From contig JAKANW010000041.1 of NCBI GenBank assembly GCA_021823555.1, forward strand, positions 1-12,165: a stretch of 12,165 nt of DNA, written 5' to 3'. Shown one piece after another: positions 1 to 4,121 of the stretch. The notes below the pieces were generated by a model. That model ran no database searches and was not told the origin of the DNA. It worked only from the letters and a program-made list of their open reading frames with translations. How positions within the stretch are numbered: position 1 is the first letter of the stretch; each line of letters opens with the position of its first letter. This stretch comes from Chloroflexota bacterium. GTDB taxonomy: Bacteria; Chloroflexota; Anaerolineae; Anaerolineales; Villigracilaceae. The translations under genes were made by a program, and so were the position numbers.

Positions 1-1
1 C

Positions 2-1027
2 GTGCCGAGCAACATGCATTTCGACACCACCGACGCCAACATCCGCGCCCGCGGCGGACGCCCGACCAACCTCGTCATTGACGAAGCCTTCGACCCCGCC
101 AACCCACATCCCTTCAAGGGCAACATGGACATCGCCAAACTCAAGACCTTCATTGAGCAGGCCGGCGTCAAGAACATTCCGTTCGGCATGATCACGGTCA
201 CAAACAATGCGGGCGGCGGCCAGCCCATCTCAATGGAAAATCTCAAAGCCGTGGCGACGGTTTACCGCGAGAACAAAATTCCCTTCTTCATCGACGCGGC
301 ACGTTACGCCGAAAACTGCTACTTCATCAAATTGCGCGAACCGGGCTACGCGGATAAATCCCCCATCGAGATCGCCCGCGAAATGTTCAGTCTCGCCGAT
401 GGCATGTGCATGTCCGCCAAGAAGGACGCCATCGTCAACATCGGCGGCCTGCTGTGCATGAACGACGAGTCGCTCTTTCAGAATGTGAAGAATGAATTGA
501 TCCTGCGTGAAGGCTTCCCAACGTATGGCGGGCTGGCAGGACGCGATCTTGATGCAATGGCTGTTGGCTTGTACGAGGGACTCGATGAAGCATATCTCGC
601 TTATCGCCTCGCGCAAACGGCATATCTTGCAGGCCGGCTTAACGAAGCAGGCATCCCCACCATTCAACCCGCGGGCGGTCACGCTGTCTACCTCGATGCG
701 CACGCGGCGCTTCCGCATATTCCGCAAAGTGAATTTCCCGGCCAGGCGCTGGCCGTTGAACTTTATCGCGAAGGCGCCATCCGTGGAGTCGAAATCGGCT
801 CGGTCATGTTCGCTTACCCCGACCCCGACTCGGGCAAGATGATCTACCCCAAACTCGAACTGCTTCGTCTCGCCATCCCGCGCCGGGCGTATACGCAGAG
901 CCACATGGACTACGTGGCCGATTCGCTGGCAAAAATTAAATCCCGCGCCCCTTCCATTCGCGGCTACAAATTCACTTACGCACCTGAATTACTAAGACAC
1001 TTCACCGCTCGCTTTGAACCGTTATAA
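2..1027 (+). CDS. tnaA: Tryptophanase (tryptophan indole-lyase), 5' truncated by window edge
   Basis: PLP-dependent beta-eliminating lyase that splits L-tryptophan into indole, pyruvate and ammonia in the cytoplasm. The frame is open from base 2 and the first visible codon is an internal GTG. About 130 N-terminal residues of a roughly 470-residue family are missing, and 341 codons remain. The PLP lysine lies in the SAKKD motif at residues 138-142 (second Lys, residue 141). Tryptophanase and its sister tyrosine phenol-lyase differ at known substrate-pocket positions. Here all three visible ones are of tryptophanase type: Asp in FDTT (residue 8, E. coli Asp137; Thr in tyrosine phenol-lyase), Val in GVEIGS (residue 263, E. 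coli Val394; Arg in tyrosine phenol-lyase) and His in RHFTA (residue 333, E. coli His463; Phe in tyrosine phenol-lyase). The family is clear and the substrate call is well supported, from memory of those sequences. The neighbouring recJ is functionally unrelated. Any tnaC-like leader would lie outside the window. Confidence 0.93.
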   Translation: MPSNMHFDTTDANIRARGGRPTNLVIDEAFDPANPHPFKGNMDIAKLKTFIEQAGVKNIPFGMITVTNNAGGGQPISMENLKAVATVYRENKIPFFIDAARYAENCYFIKLREPGYADKSPIEIAREMFSLADGMCMSAKKDAIVNIGGLLCMNDESLFQNVKNELILREGFPTYGGLAGRDLDAMAVGLYEGLDEAYLAYRLAQTAYLAGRLNEAGIPTIQPAGGHAVYLDAHAALPHIPQSEFPGQALAVELYREGAIRGVEIGSVMFAYPDPDSGKMIYPKLELLRLAIPRRAYTQSHMDYVADSLAKIKSRAPSIRGYKFTYAPELLRHFTARFEPL

Positions 1028-1028
1028 T
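1001..1028 (+). promoter_or_regulatory. Possible sigma70-type promoter for recJ
   Basis: A perfect TATAAT lies at 1023-1028 and overlaps the tnaA stop codon. A TTCACC hexamer at 1001-1006 matches TTGACA at four of six positions, with a 16-bp spacer. Transcription would start near 1035, giving recJ a leader of about 88 nt made almost wholly of the paired palindromic repeats. TATAAT can arise by chance, and promoter consensus in this phylum is uncertain, so this is tentative. Confidence 0.3.
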
Positions 1029-1032
1029 TCTT

Positions 1033-1116
1033 CGCGCTGAGCGGAGGGCGTAGCCCGAAGTCGAAGCGCGCGTATCACCCATCCTTCGATTTCGCCGCGC
1101 TCCGCTCAGGACGAAG
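1033..1116. repeat. Pair of inverted palindromic repeats filling the tnaA-recJ gap
   Basis: Two copies of one short element face each other. The left copy (1033-1070) has arms CGCGCT and AGCGCG, with an inner GGGC/GCCC hairpin. The right copy (1082-1116) has TCCT/AGGA and CTTCG/CGAAG arms. Across copies, CTGAGCGGAG at 1037-1046 is the exact reverse complement of 1100-1109, and GAAGTCGAAG at 1057-1066 matches the complement of 1084-1093 at nine of ten positions. The whole gap can therefore fold into one large stem around a 17-nt loop (1067-1083). The right copy ends 6 nt before the recJ ATG, and its GAAGAG at 1113-1118 is the only Shine-Dalgarno-like stretch there. Related cores occur inside recJ. 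Confidence 0.8.
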
Positions 1117-1122
1117 AGCATT

Positions 1123-3579
1123 ATGACTCGCTGGCTTGATCCTCACCCCGTAGAAATCCCCGCCTCTTTCGCGGACCTCAACCTGCCTCCGCTCATCGCG
1201 CAGACTCTCGTCCGACGCGGCATCCGCGACACGGACTCTGCCCGCGTCTTTCTCCACCCCGACGCGTTTCCCTCCACACCGTTCCCTGGAATTGAAAAAG
1301 CAGTCGAACGCATTGTCCTGGCTACGCGCAGGGGTGATCCAATCTGCGTTTGGGGCGACTTCGACGTGGACGGGCAAACCTCCACGACACTGCTGGTGCA
1401 AACGCTTCGGGCAATTGGCGCGGATGTCGTGTACTACATTCCGATTCGCGGCAAAGAGAGTCACGGCGTTCACATCGAGAGTCTCAAACCGATCCTTGAT
1501 AACGGCGCGAAGTTGATCGTTACCTGCGACACAGGCATCACCGCCCACGAAGCCGTTGATTACGCCAACTCGCGCGGCGCGAACGTGATTGTCACCGACC
1601 ATCACGATCTATCCCGCACTGAGCGGAGCGAATACGATCTTCCCAACGCACAAGTCATTCTCAATCCAAAGTTATTGCCCAAAGATCATCCGCTGGCAAA
1701 CCTTGCAGGTGTGGGAGTGGCTTACAAACTCGCGGAAGCGCTCCTAGATGATGGACAGTGGACAGTGGATGGTGCGTCACGGTCTACGGTCAACAGTCTA
1801 CGGTCCGAAGATTTGCTCGATTTAGTAGCCCTGGGATTAATCGCAGATGTTGCATTATTAAAAGGCGAAACCCGTTCCCTGGCACAAAAAGGAATTCAAG
1901 CCTTACGCAACACGAATCGCCTCGGCTTGAAAGTGATGGCCGAATTGGCAGGCGCAAATCTCGAAACACTGACCGAAGAGACCATCGGCTTTACATTTGC
2001 ACCGCGCTTGAACGCATTGGGCAGGCTGGGTGACGCGAATCCCGCCGTGGAACTTCTGCTCACACAAGACCCCGCCCGCGCCCGCGTGTTGGCGGCCCAA
2101 ATTGAGGGTCTCAACGCGCAACGCCGATTGCTGACCAGCCAGGTTTATGAAGCGGCAGAAGCGCAGCTGCGCGAGAATCCCGGCTTGCTGGCCGAGCCTG
2201 CCATTGTGTTGTCGCATCCCAACTGGCCAGGCGGTGTAGTGGGAATCGTTGCCAACAGGCTGGTGGACCGTTACCACAAACCAGCCCTGCTCCTGACCGA
2301 ATCCGAGGATGGCCTGCTGCGCGGGTCCGCTCGTTCGGTGGAGGGACTGCACATCACCGAAGCCATTGCGGCACAAAAAGATATCCTGCTTGGCTTTGGC
2401 GGCCATCCCATGGCGGCAGGCTTGTCCCTGCCAATGGAGAAGCTGGCTGAATTCAGGAGAGGCCTGGGCAAAGCCATCGAAGGGCAGCTCGGTAAAATTG
2501 TTCCCGAAGAACCAACCCTTCAAGTTGACGCGTGGTTTGACCTGAACGAAATCAACCTCGAACTCGCCGAGGCGTTGGAAACCTTGGCTCCGTTTGGCGC
2601 GGGAAATCCAGAATTGATGCTGGCAACGCACCAAGTGACATTGAAGTCGGCAGCGGAAATAGGAAAGACGAAAGAACACCTCCGCTTGCATGTCGAAGAT
2701 GAAAACGGGAACACGCAAAGCCTGTTGTGGTGGGGAGGCGCAGGCGAGGAACTCCCTGAGCAGGGAAGGCCATTCGACATCGCCTATTCGCTGCGCGCCA
2801 GCACCTATCGCGGCCAGAGGCAGGTCACGCTACAGTTCGAGGAGTTCAGGGGAGTTGAAGAAAAGCCCGCCGAAATTCGACCTGCAAAAATCGATATCCG
2901 GGACCTACGATTACAACCTTCAACTTTCAGCACTTCGACTTCGCTCAGTGCAAGCCTTCAACCTTCAACACTTGTCTGGGCCGAAGGCTTCGAAAAATCA
3001 AAAGGTAAATCCCGCTTCGAGTTGCACCAGGCGGATGAATTTGCGATTTACACCACACCGCCCTCTCCCGCGGAATTACGGAAGGCGCTGGAGATCGTCA
3101 AACCAAAGACAATTTACATCCTTGCCATACCACCTGCTGAAGACCCCTCAACCCTTCGACACGGTGAGCGAAAGTCGAACCGTCAGGACAACGCTGCGCC
3201 CACCGTTCGTGCCGCGAACAGCGGTGGCACGCCGGTGCGAGACAGCAAGGTGAAGCCTGATGCTTTCCTGAATCGTCTGGCGGGCTTATGCAAATACGCG
3301 CTCAACCAGCGCGGCGGGAAAGCCAACATCCAGGAGTTGGCCGCGGCCATGGCGGCGCGGGAGGCAGCGATCCGCGTCGGGTTGGAATGGTTGGGGGCGG
3401 GCGGGCATCTCAAAGTCGAGGAAGAGGCGGAAGTGGTTAACCTGTTGGCCGGGAGCGGGGAGTCCAATCCGTACCTGCAAAAAGAGTTGTACATCGCGCT
3501 CAAAGGTCTGCTGGAAGAGACGGCCGCCTACCGCGCCTATTTTGCCAGGGCAGACGCCGAGTCGTTATTCAGTTTCTAA
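1123..3579 (+). CDS. recJ: Single-stranded-DNA-specific exonuclease RecJ with repeat-derived inserts
   Basis: 5'-to-3' single-strand DNA exonuclease of recombination and repair, 818 residues, cytoplasmic. DHH-family motifs are intact: I, DFDVDG (79-84); II, TCDTG (134-138); III, TDHH (158-161); IV, GLIADV (238-243). The DHHA1 region includes GSARS (401-405) and FGGHPMAAG (425-433). An OB-fold-like region follows at about 465-580. The extra C-terminal part (about 617-818) resembles the RecJ C-terminal domain of Bacillus-type proteins and ends in a likely winged helix. E. coli RecJ is 577 residues; much of the excess is this domain. Four segments look repeat-derived and stay in frame: about 164-171, 211-228, 598-616 and 675-709. 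None hits a catalytic motif; they fall in loops or linkers. The ATG at 1123 begins a typical N-terminus. The gene is probably functional, since the frame and all motifs are kept over 2.4 kb. Confidence 0.95.
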   Translation: MTRWLDPHPVEIPASFADLNLPPLIAQTLVRRGIRDTDSARVFLHPDAFPSTPFPGIEKAVERIVLATRRGDPICVWGDFDVDGQTSTTLLVQTLRAIGADVVYYIPIRGKESHGVHIESLKPILDNGAKLIVTCDTGITAHEAVDYANSRGANVIVTDHHDLSRTERSEYDLPNAQVILNPKLLPKDHPLANLAGVGVAYKLAEALLDDGQWTVDGASRSTVNSLRSEDLLDLVALGLIADVALLKGETRSLAQKGIQALRNTNRLGLKVMAELAGANLETLTEETIGFTFAPRLNALGRLGDANPAVELLLTQDPARARVLAAQIEGLNAQRRLLTSQVYEAAEAQLRENPGLLAEPAIVLSHPNWPGGVVGIVANRLVDRYHKPALLLTESEDGLLRGSARSVEGLHITEAIAAQKDILLGFGGHPMAAGLSLPMEKLAEFRRGLGKAIEGQLGKIVPEEPTLQVDAWFDLNEINLELAEALETLAPFGAGNPELMLATHQVTLKSAAEIGKTKEHLRLHVEDENGNTQSLLWWGGAGEELPEQGRPFDIAYSLRASTYRGQRQVTLQFEEFRGVEEKPAEIRPAKIDIRDLRLQPSTFSTSTSLSASLQPSTLVWAEGFEKSKGKSRFELHQADEFAIYTTPPSPAELRKALEIVKPKTIYILAIPPAEDPSTLRHGERKSNRQDNAAPTVRAANSGGTPVRDSKVKPDAFLNRLAGLCKYALNQRGGKANIQELAAAMAAREAAIRVGLEWLGAGGHLKVEEEAEVVNLLAGSGESNPYLQKELYIALKGLLEETAAYRAYFARADAESLFSF
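1616..1630 (+). repeat. Fragment of the GAGCGGAG palindrome family inside recJ
   Basis: The 12 bases at 1619-1630 are identical to the reverse complement of 1098-1109 in the intergenic copy. GCACTGAGCG at 1616-1625 is identical to the reverse complement of the first ten bases of the 2930-2951 palindrome. It encodes RTERS just after the catalytic TDHH of RecJ, where typical RecJ proteins have a loop a few residues shorter. It is short, so shared ancestry with the other copies is likely but not certain. Confidence 0.5.
1746..1806. repeat. Inverted array of 7-bp tandem units inside recJ
   Basis: Three back-to-back heptamers of the form GGACAGT or GGATGGT occupy 1753-1773. After a 5-nt centre (1774-1778), four heptamers in the opposite orientation occupy 1779-1806 (ACGGTCT, ACGGTCA, ACAGTCT, ACGGTCC). 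All read RGACNGT or a one- or two-base variant on one strand or the other (one left-arm unit and one right-arm unit start differently). A degenerate fourth left unit (AGATGAT, 1746-1752) would make the array 4+4. It encodes RecJ residues 211-228, between conserved GVAYKLAEALL and LLDLVALG, a place where RecJ proteins vary in loop length. The unit length is not a multiple of three, yet the frame is kept. Confidence 0.85.
2914..2969. repeat. 22-bp palindrome flanked by 11-bp direct repeats inside recJ
   Basis: An imperfect palindrome at 2930-2951 has arms GCACT (2930-2934) and AGTGC (2947-2951) and the family core TTCGACTTCGCTCA (2934-2947). CAACCTTCAAC flanks it as an exact direct repeat at 2914-2924 and 2959-2969. 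The distance from repeat to repeat is 45 nt, exactly 15 codons, so gain or loss by recombination between them keeps frame. The protein shows QPST twice (598-601 and 613-616) around a Ser/Thr-rich stretch, in the linker between the OB-like and C-terminal parts of RecJ. The direct repeats could be a target duplication or part of the element. Confidence 0.85.
3154..3230. repeat. Composite of two palindromic elements inside recJ
   Basis: The first part (3154-3190) contains TTCGAC (3155-3160) with GTCGAA (3174-3179), and alternatively ACGGT (3161-3165) with ACCGT (3179-3183). TGAGCGAAAGTCGAA at 3165-3179 differs from the complement of the 2934-2947 core by one extra A. The second part is a different hairpin: CCACCG (3200-3205) pairs with CGGTGG (3222-3227), TTCG with CGAA inside, and GTGCC (3209-3213) with GGCAC (3226-3230) as an alternative. 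Together they encode RecJ residues of about 675-709, polar and low in hydrophobics, between a beta strand ending in LAIPP and the next conserved block (PDAFLNRLAG). Confidence 0.75.
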
Positions 3580-3605
3580 CCTCCAAAACGAATTACAATT
3601 GAAGT

Positions 3606-4052
3606 ATGAAACGAAAACTTCCTGAACATGGTTGGTGCTTTGTGTGCGGGACGGAGAACCCGCACAGTATTGGAATTACGATGTGGGTGAACGATGACGG
3701 GGTGATGACCTCCGAGTTCACCCTGAATGACGCGCAGCAGGGGCCGCCCGGTCACGCGCACGGCGGGGCTTCGGCTGCGATCTTGGATGAAGCCATGGGA
3801 TTGGTGGCCTGGGCGGCAGGCTTGAAGGTGGCGGCGGTCAATTTGGAGATCAACTATCACCGCCCCCTGCCGCTGCACCAGCCTCTAACCTTGGAGGCGC
3901 GCGTCACAGAACACGATGGGCGCAAGGCCTTTTCCACCGGCGAGATCCGCCTGCCGAACGGCGAGGTGGCCGTCAGCGGGCGCGGGATTTACGTGATCGC
4001 GCCGAAGTTGTTCAACGATAATATAAATTCCTTCAAACGTGAGGCTTCCTGA
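3606..4052 (+). CDS. PaaI-like hotdog-fold thioesterase
   Basis: Predicted acyl-CoA thioesterase of the PaaI/YigI-type hotdog family, 148 residues, cytoplasmic, probably a homotetramer as in the family. The signature HAHGGASAAILDEAMG spans residues 50-65: HGG at 52-54 and the acidic pair Asp61-Glu62, where the catalytic acidic residue is expected. The N-terminus has CFVCG (11-15) followed by NPHSIGI, a start common to many hotdog proteins of this type. The rest alternates as strands expected for the fold, with NYHRPLPL (83-90) as a typical segment. It starts 26 nt after recJ, close enough for co-transcription, though no functional link to recJ is known. Shine-Dalgarno is weak (GAAG just upstream). 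The physiological substrate cannot be told from sequence. Confidence 0.85.
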   Translation: MKRKLPEHGWCFVCGTENPHSIGITMWVNDDGVMTSEFTLNDAQQGPPGHAHGGASAAILDEAMGLVAWAAGLKVAAVNLEINYHRPLPLHQPLTLEARVTEHDGRKAFSTGEIRLPNGEVAVSGRGIYVIAPKLFNDNINSFKREAS

Positions 4053-4109
4053 CCAAAACCATTGGCGTGATGAGTGGGATGAGCGGCGCAAGCATGGGCT
4101 ACAATGCCT

Positions 4110-4113
4110 GGAG
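4110..4113 (+). promoter_or_regulatory. Ribosome binding site that decides the start of the SLH protein
   Basis: GGAG lies 8 nt before the ATG at 4122. An in-frame ATG also occurs at 4104, but it has no such site and would add six residues (MPGDCS) in front of an otherwise normal signal peptide. The 4122 start is preferred. Confidence 0.65.
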
Positions 4114-4121
4114 ATTGTTCA

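Noticed and set aside
1746..1806. Heptamer array considered as a CRISPR-like array or origin iterons
   Set aside because: Units are only 7 bp with no spacers, lie in inverted arms within a coding frame, and no cas, rep or replication gene is nearby.
1903..2718. 271-codon minus-strand frame inside recJ
   Set aside because: It is antisense to conserved RecJ domains and has no family resemblance.
3594..3599. TACAAT 6 nt before the thioesterase ATG, suggesting a leaderless promoter
   Set aside because: No -35-like hexamer lies at 16-18 bp upstream, and the gene is only 26 nt after recJ, so co-transcription is simpler.
4100..4105. TACAAT before the SLH-protein gene
   Set aside because: No -35-like hexamer at suitable distance; a start site about 7 nt downstream would also cut off or crowd the GGAG ribosome site.
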